Below, piece after piece: positions 53,999-63,492 of a stretch of DNA of 64,000 nt (positions are counted from its first letter, which is position 1; each line of letters starts with the position of its first letter). Both the position numbers and the translations under genes were made by a program. The stretch covers positions 10,043,513 through 10,107,512 of the forward strand of contig OZ038402.1 of the NCBI GenBank assembly GCA_964036045.1. The letters run 5' to 3'. This stretch comes from Eutreptiella sp. 'Long Island Sound 2002'. Its lineage: Eukaryota; Euglenozoa; Euglenophyceae; Eutreptiales; Eutreptiaceae. The notes under the pieces were generated by a model. It was not told where the DNA came from, did no database searches, and worked only from the letters and a program-made list of their open reading frames with translations.

Positions 53999-54764
53999 AA
54001 AGCTTGGAAGCCACATTTCCGTACACTAAACTATAAAAACAAAAAACGGCGTGCGCACAGTTCACGCTATGGCATTTGTGTGCTTTTGAGTTACCAAAAA
54101 TAGACAAGAGTGAACACCCAAATCAAAAAACTGCAGGCCATAGGCCAAATCCCGAATGACCTGCGTTTACTAATTGCTTGGGAAAGTGTGTGACAAAGAG
54201 CGCGGTCCTTTCACCCCCAACAGTGAAGTCTGATGGGCATGCAAGTTCGGCATCGATCAATGCCGTGCTTAGATCGGGCTGAGTCCCTTGAGCTGTGAAC
54301 AGTAGCTCACCAACCGGGTTCACGCGGGATACGCAGAGGGTGCGGGATGCACAGAGGGTGCGTTGCCGCCCACAAAGTGTCAGGCCTAAGACAATCCCGA
54401 CTCATGCCAAGGGGCTATCCAAGTCCCACCCCAACACGGCTGGGGTGATGTAGCCCTTTGCGATAATCCCCAGACACACCCCAGACCCCCCCCAGACGGA
54501 TCTTTCGGGCGCTCTCCATGGGGCTCTTCCCTGTGTTTGCTGTTTTGCACCACTAATTATGTGTCAAGCATGTTGGGGGCACATGGTTCGCATTGCATGA
54601 CTTTTGCACTTTTCATATCGTGCCACATCACAGATCCATGCTTTATTATATTGGAGGCATTGGTACCGGTTCAGTAAGGAGCTATGTTCCCGCTTCATTT
54701 TCACCCACTTTCACCCATTTTCACCCCCTTCACCTTGGTGAGCACATTGCAGCAACACAAAAGC
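53999..54764. other. No gene seen
   Basis: CGCAGAGGGTGCG repeats twice near 54330-54365. Otherwise unclassified. Confidence 0.3.
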
Positions 54765-54850
54765 AGCGGCGGCGGCGGCGGCGGCGGCGGCAGCAACAGC
54801 AGCGGCAACACCAGTGGCAGCAAGAGCAGGAGCAACAACAACACCACCAC
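54765..54850. repeat. GCGGCG / AGCAAC trinucleotide array
   Basis: Six or more GGC units pass into AGC/AAC triplets. The minus frame becomes poly-leucine/proline; it is not a convincing gene. Confidence 0.9.
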
Positions 54851-54927
54851 CAACACATTGCGTTGCTTGTGCGCCACCTTCTTGACATCGTCCCTCGGGC
54901 GCTTTGCGTGCCGCCAAGACGTACTAT

Positions 54928-55553
54928 GGGGGAATCCTTGCACTGCGCACGCACTGCGCGCCTTAGAAATTGGCGACCCAAACTGGATTGGAGGGGACCT
55001 TGAGGGGGTCTTTGCCGCTTCTTGTGGCAGTGGTGAAGGACCAGAGGGCTTTGAGGGGGGGCTTGACTGTGTATTGGGCGGTGGAGATGGAGGGTGGTGA
55101 GGTGGCGAATCTGAACTTGGGATGGCAAAGGAGATGGACTCCATCTTGCATCGCCGATTCACCACTCTCAACCCATCTTGGTAGTATTCCAAGTGGAGGA
55201 GTCCGTCTTCAGCCGTCCCAAACACCATGCCAAGAGGTCACAGGCCATTGGAGCGGGTGTAGAACACCCTATCCCCAATACTGAGATCCAGGGAGAAAGC
55301 GGGAAAGTGTATCACCATATCAATCAACCGAGAAAAAGAAGATGTGGTAGAAAAGGGTAAAAATGTGTGCAAAAAGGTAGAAATGGGTGAAACAGGGCGA
55401 AAATCCAAAAATGCCATATCCCCAATGCATCAAAAGCTACTACCAAACAACAATGATGCCCAAAGTACCACAAAGTATGGGTTTCTATTTCGGACAGACG
55501 CCCAAATAGTTGCACTGTGTGCGCACTGCGTGTGCACTGCGCTTAAGACCCCC
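54928..55553. mobile_element. Harbinger-like element, TSD TAT
   Basis: Starts GGGGGAATCCTTGCACTGCG and ends GCGCTTAAGACCCCC. TAT stands at 54925-54927 and 55554-55556. Alternating CACTGCGC/GTGCGCACTG words near both ends are mutually inverted. The interior includes R3 (55298-55502). A minus-strand frame (MVFGTAEDGLLHLEYYQDGL...) opens at 55228 but has no domain. Closest relative: 1508-2198. Confidence 0.75.
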
Positions 55554-55556
55554 TAT

Positions 55557-56209
55557 GGACCAGCCAGTAAGAGTCCTACAAGGTTGTCCACCGTAGGGCC
55601 ATCAGGAGCTGATCGGTGCCGACTCAGGGCGGGGCCACTCCGCTGTCATGCAGTGGTTTGTGTCTCCTCTTGGGAAGAGCGAACAAGCATGACATCAAAG
55701 CACTAGGACGACCGCAGAGTCAGTTCGATGACCGACAGCCATCCGTTTGGGTGCCATCATTTGACCGCGAGGAGGGGGGGTTTGGCACGAGGCCATGGGT
55801 GTTGTTTTGCTAGCGGCTCAGGTTGTACAACTAAACTACTTCCGTGAAATTTGTGGTTTGCTTGGGAGGAGGGCGGGGGGGGCACAGGGATCAGAACATC
55901 GGGGCAGAGTACGTATACGTGACTAGATGTTTGCGGTCGGGTGCCCGGTATGTGTAGCCGAACGTCCCATACTTTGTCGTCACCGTGGTGTCTGTCGACA
56001 CCATTCCTGATCTTGGCAATGGCCCTGGGCCCCTTGTGGCCCTTCGCAGTCGCAAATAAGTCCATCCGCCAGAGGATCAACCCAAACAACAAAACACCAC
56101 CTTCCCCGTGGATGCCGAATAGCCGATTTTTAACGAGAAAAAAAATAAAGCTGGTGTCCAGTGGTCAGCCACATCTGCACAGCTCCAACTAATGGCACTT
56201 GGGGGGTAA
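55557..56209. other. No gene seen
   Basis: Short unsupported frames; a G tract near 55778 is followed by TTTGGCACGAGGCC, a weak R4 relative. Confidence 0.3.
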
Positions 56210-56505
56210 CCCACGGCGGTTGGAGTGCAACCAACGGCGGTTGGAGGGTAACTGACGGCGGTTGGAGGGTAACTGACGGCGGTTGGAGGGTAACCGACGG
56301 CGGTTGGAGGGTAACCGACTGAAGTTCGAGGGTAACCGACGGCGGTTGGAGGGTAACCGACGGCGGTTGGAGTCCAACCAACGGCGGTTGGAGGGTAACC
56401 GACGGCGGTTGGAGGGTAACCGACGGCGGTTGGAGGGTAACCGACTGAAGTTGGAGGGTAACCGACGGCAGTTGGGGGGTAACCGACGGCGGTTGGAGAC
56501 AAAGT
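56210..56505. repeat. 21-bp GGTTGGAGGGTAACCGACGGC minisatellite
   Basis: About fourteen units. Because 21 is a multiple of three, reading frames stay open through it on both strands (P-T-A-V-G-Y-P on minus; E-G-N-R-R-R-L on plus). Some units carry GACTGAAGTT in place of GACGGCGGTT, and these variants recur with a period of several units, hinting at higher-order duplication. Confidence 0.95.
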
Positions 56506-57112
56506 GCTACTAGGCCGATACCGCGTTTTTTAACTAAAACAGAATCTTGTCCACTAAAGAATGACCTGAGCCGCGCCGCGTGCGAGCCACGGCAGACGCT
56601 CCATCCAACATTGTGCTTCTGCCACTACAGAACGCCACTTCAATGCTGCATCTCAGCGAACGGCGTGCATTGGGCCTACCACACAGCCGCAGTCTTTCAG
56701 ACTTAGTGCAGCCACCCCTGCCCCATCTCGAATGACGCCAAAGACGTCACACTACTTCGTATAGCGCAGAGGCTGCGGATGCCTGCAGTCAAACCAGTGA
56801 CCGCGGGGCTCATTCATCGCCAACACATCGGGGCGCTCACGTGGGATGGGGCCTTCAACGGTTAGGGGGGGGGGGGGGCAGCCCCAGGGGCTCAGGATAG
56901 TGCTCACAGCAAAGAGACCGGTTACAGACCTCGAGGAGTGTCATTTGCCCCCCCCTTGACCCACCCGCCCGAGGACACGTCCCCTGACAGAAAGGGGGGG
57001 GGGGTCTGAACCCTTTACCCCCCCCCCCGCCTGGGAACATATGCACTGCCAAAACTCCAGCACAACAACCTCAAACGCGCTCACACCCACACCCACACCC
57101 ACTGGCACAGGG
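56506..57112. other. No gene seen
   Basis: G and C tracts at 56867 and 57000-57030; no coding evidence. Confidence 0.3.
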
Positions 57113-57318
57113 ATGCATTAGAAGGGAAGGGACCTCAGAGGCGGCCCTAGAGGCGGTTAGACAGGCGGTTGGAGGAGGTTGCCAGAGCGGTTGGGAGCGG
57201 TTACTGTCGGTTACAGATGCCATTGCAGCTGGCACTTGGCGTCAGGGGGACAGTGGCTGGGCATAGGCTGGGCGCCCTGGAGGGGGTGGGGGGGGCTCCC
57301 CCGCCTTCCCATACATCC
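57113..57318. mobile_element. 206-bp MITE, AGGGATG termini, possible TSD CAC
   Basis: AGGGATGCATTAGAAGGGAA at the left and, inverted, AGGGATGTATGGGAAGG at the right. CAC stands before the left and after the right end. The interior GCCAGAGCGGTTGGGAGCGG, GGCATAGGCTGGGCGCC is shared with 41452-41591. Confidence 0.65.
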
Positions 57319-57489
57319 CTCACACCCACGCCCACACCTACACACAAATTCGCACCAACAGGCACAGCCACGCCCGCAGGCACAACCACAGCCACACCAC
57401 TCGCACCATACCCAATTCCCTCGTTCCCAATGACAGCAGACCAAAAGGAAGAAGGTGCAGACCAGACCGGGCCAGAAATCCCGGACGTC

Positions 57490-57695
57490 TGATATTTGGA
57501 AAAGTTCAGGCTTATATGACTTATAACGCGTTTGTAAGAGGTTTACAGGGCTTACAACGGGTTTGTAACGGATTTATAAGGCTTGTAACGGGCTTGTAAT
57601 GGGTTTATGGGGCTTGTAACGGGCTCATAACGGGTTTAGGGGGCTTGTCACGGGTTCGTGACGGGTTTATGGGGCTTGTAACGGGTTTGTAACAT
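57490..57695. repeat. ~21-bp GGCTTGTAACGGGTTTGTAA minisatellite
   Basis: About nine degenerate units of GGCTTGTAACGGGTTTRTAA. Non-coding. Confidence 0.9.
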
Positions 57696-57996
57696 ATTCC
57701 GAACTCTCAGCTCTCACTCTGGTTCGGAAATAGTCGGAGAAGTTCGGAAATAGTTGGATCTGAACCAGTGGGAAACCCTGAAAGCAGTTGGCAACAATCG
57801 GTACTATTTCGGCCAGCCACCCCCCCCCCCCAACACTCACGCTCACCACACCCACATTGACACCGATCGAGGCCCTTGAAACGGGCGGCAGCGGGCGGCC
57901 CCTCCCTGCTACTCCTCTCTACGACAAAGCGGCACCGAATCCTTAGCCACGAGCTCCTCTGCCTTCACAACTGCACGCTCGCCCCACAAACGCCCC

Positions 57997-58800
57997 TCAC
58001 AGCCCCCCAAACACCTCCCTTTCCAGCCGGTCCCGGGGGTCCTCACTCTCCTCGCTCTCGGCCCCCTCCCCCTCCGACCGCTCCTCCCAGTCCCCCCACT
58101 CCTCCCCCTCCGCAATCTCCACTTCCTCCCCCTCCCCCTCCCCCTCCCCCTCCCCCTCCCCCTCCCCCCCCTCTCCCTCCCCCTCCCCCTCCCCCTCCCC
58201 CTCCCCCTCCCCCTCCCCCCCCTCCTCCTCCCAGTGCACGCGCTCGTCCTGCTCCTCCTCGTCCCCCTCCGACACCGGACACGCGATGCACCGCTGGTAC
58301 TCCACCAGCCACCGCTCCACCAACGCCGTGTAGTCGTAGTACGGGCGCAGCACCTCCGTCACGGACGCCACCATGTCCGGCACGCCCCCCGCAACGCCGC
58401 GGAACACGCGACGCCACGCCTCCCGCAGCCTCTGCCGGCGGGCCCGCACGCTGTTGTACCCGTAGCGCAGCCCCAGCTCCTTCACTTTGAGGCTGAGCTG
58501 CCGCGACCCGACGTTGGGATACTGCAGAATCAGCCCGTCCAGAGTCTGCGCCAGCTCGGCGGTGAGACGGGCCCCCCCCAGGCCTTTGCCGGAGGCACAG
58601 CCATCCCCCGTCCCGTCCGTGCCTGGCCCCGTCTCCGCTTTCGCCTTCGGCGCCTCCGCCTTGACCGCTGCCCCAGCCGCTGCTGCTGCGCCCACACCCA
58701 CACCCACGTCCCCCGGCACCGCCCCCGGCCCCTCCGGTACAACAAGACCGGGGGAGGGGCCGTGCGCGCCGGGGCCGGCGTCGGGCGCGCGCGCGACCCC
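57997..58800 (-). CDS. Exon of an acidic protein, cut by the gap
   Basis: The minus frame is open from the N gap to a stop at 57997, about 267 codons. It has an A/G/P-rich start, then a conserved-looking helical part (LTAELAQTLDGLILQYPNVG, SRQLSLKVKELGLRYGYNSV, RARRQRLREAWRRVFRGV, VLRPYYDYTALVERWLVEYQ), then about 75 residues of E/G repeats (58118-58232) and the end REVFGGL. A donor-like GAG|GTGTTT lies just before the stop, so the coding region might continue elsewhere. The helical part could be DNA- or protein-binding (L-K-V-K-E-L-G-L-R-Y, R-A-R-R-Q-R-L-R); no family was recognised. The 5' end is lost in the gap. Confidence 0.55.
   Translation of the reverse strand, partial: GVARAPDAGPGAHGPSPGLVVPEGPGAVPGDVGVGVGAAAAAGAAVKAEAPKAKAETGPGTDGTGDGCASGKGLGGARLTAELAQTLDGLILQYPNVGSRQLSLKVKELGLRYGYNSVRARRQRLREAWRRVFRGVAGGVPDMVASVTEVLRPYYDYTALVERWLVEYQRCIACPVSEGDEEEQDERVHWEEEGGEGEGEGEGEGEGEGEGGEGEGEGEGEGEGEEVEIAEGEEWGDWEERSEGEGAESEESEDPRDRLEREVFGGL
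58118..58232. repeat. CCCTCC hexanucleotide tract in coding frame
   Basis: A CCCTCC array, GGAGGG on the sense strand, encoding alternating glutamate and glycine in the acidic protein. Six-base units keep the frame. Confidence 0.9.
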
Positions 58801-59000
58801 NNNNNNNNNNNNNNNNNNNNNNNNNNNNNNNNNNNNNNNNNNNNNNNNNNNNNNNNNNNNNNNNNNNNNNNNNNNNNNNNNNNNNNNNNNNNNNNNNNNN
58901 NNNNNNNNNNNNNNNNNNNNNNNNNNNNNNNNNNNNNNNNNNNNNNNNNNNNNNNNNNNNNNNNNNNNNNNNNNNNNNNNNNNNNNNNNNNNNNNNNNNN
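58801..59000. other. Assembly gap (200 N)
   Basis: 200 unknown bases; the round number suggests a placeholder length. Flanked by extremely GC-rich sequence. Confidence 0.99.
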
Positions 59001-59149
59001 GGGGGTCCATTGCAACGGTCTGGGATCCGCGAGGTGGGGTTGCCCGGGCGATTCCGGACGCCAGCGCAGCAGTACCCTCTGTCCCTCGCAGCGTCCCTCA
59101 TGGCCCGCAGGGGGGCCGACACCCTAACGCTCAGGACAGCCGTGCGGCC

Positions 59150-59228
59150 CCGCTCAGGGGGTTCGAACCGGGCACCTCTCGTTCAGGCGTTGGGTGCATG
59201 ACGCTATGCGACTTCCTGCAACAGGCAG
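59150..59228 (-). repeat. tRNA-Arg-like segment (SINE-type)
   Basis: On the minus strand TCGCATAGCGTCATGC, a 5-base stem CGCCT/AGGTG with a 7-base loop GAACGAG (anticodon position ACG), and CGGTTCGAACCC. The loop lacks the usual T at position 33, and no 7-base acceptor stem closes it, so a tRNA-derived retroposon or decayed tRNA gene is likelier than a working gene. Confidence 0.4.
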
Positions 59229-59231
59229 GGG

Positions 59232-59292
59232 GGGGGGGGTTGGCACAAGGCCTTGGTGGTTGGCTCTGTTAGCCTGTGGCGGCGCCTATTGG
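59232..59292 (+). repeat. Dispersed repeat R4, copy 2
   Basis: Nearly identical to 33165-33232 from GGTTGGCACAAGGCC to GCGCCTATTGGCC, again starting right after a G tract. Confidence 0.9.
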
Positions 59293-60395
59293 CCGGGGGG
59301 AGGCAGGGGGGGGGGGGCGGGCGGGGGGGGTGGGCGGAGCACCACCCACCACCACAACATCGCACGTGATTTTATGGAATTGCAGACCCGAAAGCCCTGA
59401 AGGGCAGACCTGCGGCAGGAAACATCAAACGTAATCTGATGTGCACGAGGGATGGCGGATGGAGCATTGCACTGGAAAGACCTTTGGCATGATATTGTAA
59501 ACACGGCTGTGCCATGCGGGAGGCCCCGCTCTTCTCATGCACAGCCATTGCCCGGCGTTCCTGTGCCGCATGGACACGCACACCCTGGACGGAGTAGAGG
59601 GCAGGGCAGGGCAGGGCAGGGCACCTGCAATCCGGATCACAGCGTGTTCGGGGAGGAGCCCCGGGCGGCTGCTTCTGCTCCACAATCCCGTAGTGGATGC
59701 TGCTGTCCACTACAACAAGAGAGAGCTGGTGACATGGCGATCCAGGCCGTTGTGGCGACCTCCTCCCACGCCACGCCACCCTCCCACGACGCTTGCATGT
59801 CCGCCTCGCAGTGCGCCTGCCCCGCCGTGCAGTCCCCCATCCCAATCTGCCCCTCTCGCCACCGTACTCTCCTCCTCGGTCCCACTGCCTTGCGTGTCCT
59901 GTCACCGTGGCCACCCTCGCGACCCCTCACCAGCTGTCTCTTGTTGTCGGCCGCTGCCTCCACAAACACACGACACCCTCACACTGCCCACTCTTGTTCC
60001 CACACCGTCCACCAGCAGCCTCTACAAGCACTCCATCCTCTTGGGCGCCAGCCTCTGCTACTCCAAGGCCTGTCACTGACTCCACTCCACTCCGGGGGAC
60101 GTCCACACCTGCCAGCTTCTTGAACATCGTGGGGTTCTCAAAGCATAAGTAAGCCCACGTGACAACCTCCAAAAGGTGTGCCCCTGCATTGCACACAAAA
60201 GGCGTGGCTCGGAGTAGCAGCAGCAGCAGCTGTCGGGGGAGGGTTACTTTGCAGGTCAGCCCATTGGGAAACGCCTGCCAGGGGACATGCGATGATTCGC
60301 CAGTGCACACCAGGACGTCCCTTCACGGAGCGACAAAGAGAAAACAACGGGCGTCCGAATTCTTGGGGCCTCAAAAGAGGCTCAACAAGTGACGA
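59293..60395. other. Possible unassigned minus-strand exons
   Basis: 60310-59927 (minus) has a protein-like piece, PFVCNAGAHLLEVVTWAYLC, FENPTMFKKLAGVDVP. 59970-59640 (minus) has GQIGMGDCTAGQAHCEADMQ, ASWEGGVAWEEVATTAWIAM. Composition is plausible for exons, but I found no domain and no splice pair that joins them, so no gene is called. Confidence 0.25.
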
Positions 60396-60535
60396 AACTG
60401 GGCCTGTAACCGCCAGCGGATGGCGGTTAACCGACCACGGTTGGCCAGTAACCGCCGGCGGTTGGCCTCTCACTGACAGCCCCGGGCGCGTGCGTGTCCC
60501 TTAACAAAAAGGAAAAGAGGAAACTGTGGCCGTCC
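60396..60535 (+). repeat. Dispersed repeat R2, copy 3
   Basis: GCCTGTAACCGCCAGCGGAT, GGCGGTTAACCGACCACGGT, CGCCGGCGGTTGGCCTCTCA and CCCTTAACAAAAAGGAAAA match 13128-13262 over about 130 bases with few differences. Confidence 0.9.
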
Positions 60536-61317
60536 TTCAGAAGCGTTGAGGTGCACACATCAAAGAGAGCTGCAGCCCAACCCCCCGGCAGGCCCAGGGC
60601 CCAGAGGTGGAGGCGGTGGATGGGGCGGTGTTTGTGCCCGTGCCGGGGGGGCCGTGACAGACGGTGCGACGGGGGTCAGGGCTGGGACGAGGGCTGGGAA
60701 CAGGGCTGTGGCCAGAGGAGGACGGCCATCACTTGGGCTAGGGCTGGGGATGCGGCTGTGACTGTGACTGGGGGCTACCACCGGGGCGGCGTCTGACGCA
60801 ATCATAGTCACACTCATGGCCCCTGCCCCCAGCCCGTGGCTGATCCTGGCCCCCACCCCAAGGTACACTGCACACACTCAACCCCCATGTTGACCAACAG
60901 GGAATACCCAAACAGGGATGGGCGGGCTTTCGATAGAGCCTTCTGCCTAGACCCCCCCCTCCCCCCGGAAAGAGGCTCAATTGACAGGTCCCCCAATATC
61001 CTACCGAGACTGAGCCCCGGGCCCCAGAGGTGACCCGGACCCAGAATTCGGCAAAAAATGAAAATGGGATTTTTGGAATCAGCGCATCGAGGGGGTTCAG
61101 AATTCATTATTTGCCATGGATTTGGTGAAAAAAAAATTGACCATTTTCCAAATGCTAAAGGCTATAAAAAATTTTGGGCGCCTTTGGCGCCAGAGTTCAT
61201 AATCGCTGATGAATGGTCCTGTCAATTGAGCCCCTTTCCTGAGCCCCCCCGCAGTGTTGGGGGCCTCCATTGACCCCTCCCACACCAGTTAAAAACCCGA
61301 CTGCCCCAGTTGAGGTG
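60536..61317. other. No gene seen
   Basis: GGGNCTGGG-type short repeats at 60660-60770. 61050-61200 is AT-richer with no domain. Confidence 0.3.
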
Positions 61318-61462
61318 CAGACCACACTTGCTACCAGCGTCTGGCAGATTGGACGTGATCAGAAGGAGCTGGGTCTTACTGAGTCCGACACAGCCACAGC
61401 CGATTCCTACTGAGCTCCGGCTGCAACAGGAGCGGATATTACTGAGTGGCGGGTGGTGCAGG
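61318..61462 (+). repeat. Dispersed repeat R5, copy 3
   Basis: CAGCGTCTGGCAG, GGGTCTTACTGAGTCCG, GATTCCTACTGAGCTCC and GATATTACTGAGTGGC follow the order seen at 48715-48845. Confidence 0.7.
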
Positions 61463-62377
61463 GCTGATTCCTAACAAAACTCAGCTCTGCTGCCGGACCG
61501 TAGTGGCATGTCTGCAGACACAAACCGCATGCTGTGCAGCTGGGACCCACTGACTGCGTCTCAGGCGCATGGACAGACCGAGCACGCGGGGCGACGGCGC
61601 CTCTTTTCCCTGACCTACCCCGCCCCCCAGTTTCCCCCCATTTCCCCCCCCCTTTTCCCTCCCATTTGGCAAAGCAGATTTCCTTGGCATGGAGCCCTGC
61701 TTTGGGCCGGGGGCACAGTTCACAGGCACCCCCAAAGCACTCCCAAGGGCCGCACCAACCGCCACGAACACTGCACCACGTCAGCCCCCTCCCCCCTCGC
61801 ACACACACAAGACCGGCCTCAGCTCCGCACGGCGCACGCGCACCACCCTACAATGGCCCCGGGTGCTGCCGCTGTGTTGCAGCGTCCGCACACCCCTGTG
61901 CCTCGGTGGGGGCGACCCGGTGGCGGTGGGCGGTGGGCGGGGGGGGGGGGGCACCACTCGTGGATTGCACTAAGGGACGCCCCGGGGCCGGGGCAGAACA
62001 CGCCATTGCGAGGCCCCATGAGGCCACGGCGGCGAGGGGCCCCTGTTCATGGGAATGCTGCAGTGGGACAGTGCCACGCCCTCACTCACATCCCTCCGGC
62101 ACTGCGAGGTCAAACTTCGTTGCCTTCAAAACGCCGTTTGTCGATGGTTTTTAGGTCAAATTGGCCGTTTTTTGGCCTATTTCTGGAACAAAGAGTGTTA
62201 CCGCACAGACCCCAGTTGTGAATTCCCTAAGGGTCCTCCGCAATTCTGGCCAAGAGACATCGTGTAATTTCACATTTGCGATTGCCAATGAATGACAGCG
62301 ACTTCCAGCGCCTTTGGTCTCCGAGCCCCCCCCCCCCCCCCCAATTACACTATCTGCTACGTATAGAGCCCCGCCCC
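61463..62377. other. No supported gene
   Basis: Frames at 61508-62221 plus are proline-rich and unconvincing; a G tract lies at 61940. Confidence 0.3.
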
Positions 62378-62670
62378 CCGTGTGACATGCCGTCGGGTTG
62401 TTGTTTCTTTACGGGGCCCTGGACAGTCACTCGTTCGTCCCTTCGCATGTTGCGTCGGGTCGCTGCGTTCTGTCGGCCGCTGCGGCCGGTGCTCCTGCTG
62501 GTGTCGTTTCCGCGTTCGCGGAGCCCAGCGGTTGGTGTGCCGGGGCTGTGCTGGATGTGGCATGGTGTGCCGTTTGGGCGTCAGCGGCGCCCAATAGTTG
62601 GCGTATGGAGGATGTGCTGGTTGTTGCCGGGGTCGTTTGACTGTTTTTGCTGCCCACACACCTCTGTCCA
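62378..62670 (+). repeat. Dispersed repeat R1, copy 3
   Basis: Aligns with 4105-4420 over nearly the full length, including the 3' third (GTTTGACTGTTTTTRCTG, CCACACACCTCYGTCC) that the copy at 49018 lacks. Starts after a CCCCCCGTGTGACATGCCG context. Confidence 0.9.
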
Positions 62671-63427
62671 CAGGCCGTCCATAGCCTGCCTCGCTGTGTT
62701 TCTGTGAGGCCCAGGTGCCCTGTTCCTCCACGCGCTGTCCCGGCCGTCCACCATATGTCCTTTTCCCCCTCACGGTAGGTGTGCCCCTGATGGGCTCCCG
62801 CTCCTGTTGCGCAAACAGCCCATCTGGGCTGCGCCCCCCCGCCCCCCCATGTGCGTTTGCTAATGCCCCAGTCGACGGATTTGAACATGCCCCAGCCACT
62901 ACTTGAGCACGACTGCAGGGCGTGTGGCACGCCAAACCGCATTCCAAAACACATCATGTGCACGCCGTTCGGGGATGTGACCGAGGGGGGAGGGCGGGGG
63001 GCATGCAGTGCAATGGGGGGTAGGGGAGGTACGGGTGGGCGGCGTAGCCCATGCAGTGCGGTGAAGGTTCAGGGGGAATCACAGTAACATGATAGTGGAC
63101 GGGGCAAAAGAGTGCCTGACGGAGCGCGGGTCGCCAGGAGCCTACAGTTGGTGAATGAACATCAGCCCCAGAAACGACAATTTTGTAATAACACCGAATT
63201 TACGTGAGTGCGGACAGGACTGGGGCCGAGGGGCGGTAGGCGGAGCGGTGCACGGGGGAGAGGGCCACCGTACGGCAGGAAGGGGGCGTTGGTCAGCTGT
63301 TGCCCATGCACTGAGATCATCACCGACAGGTTTGTGAAGAGCCTGGAAGACGGTGGGGGAAGGGAAGGCGGTGGAGGAGACCGGGGGGCTGCGCACGCAT
63401 GCGTTACAAGAGAGGAGGGGGGGGGGG
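62671..63427. other. No gene seen
   Basis: GGGGGTAGGGGAGGTACGGG-type G-rich segments; no domain-bearing ORF. Confidence 0.3.
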
Positions 63428-63492
63428 GGGGGTTGGCATGTCGCCTTTGGTGTGCTGTTCTCGTCTGCAGCGGGCGCCGCCTATTGGCCGAT
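63428..63492 (+). repeat. Dispersed repeat R4, diverged copy 3
   Basis: GGTTGGCATGTCGCCTTTGG...GCGGGCGCCGCCTATTGGCC after a G tract; diverged from, but ordered like, 33165 and 59232. Confidence 0.6.

Noticed and set aside
57876-58490. Proline-rich plus-strand ORF of 204 codons
   Set aside because: It is the antisense of the glutamate/glycine tract in the minus-strand exon.
59150-59228. Functional tRNA-Arg(ACG) gene
   Set aside because: No acceptor stem closes and the base at position 33 is not T.
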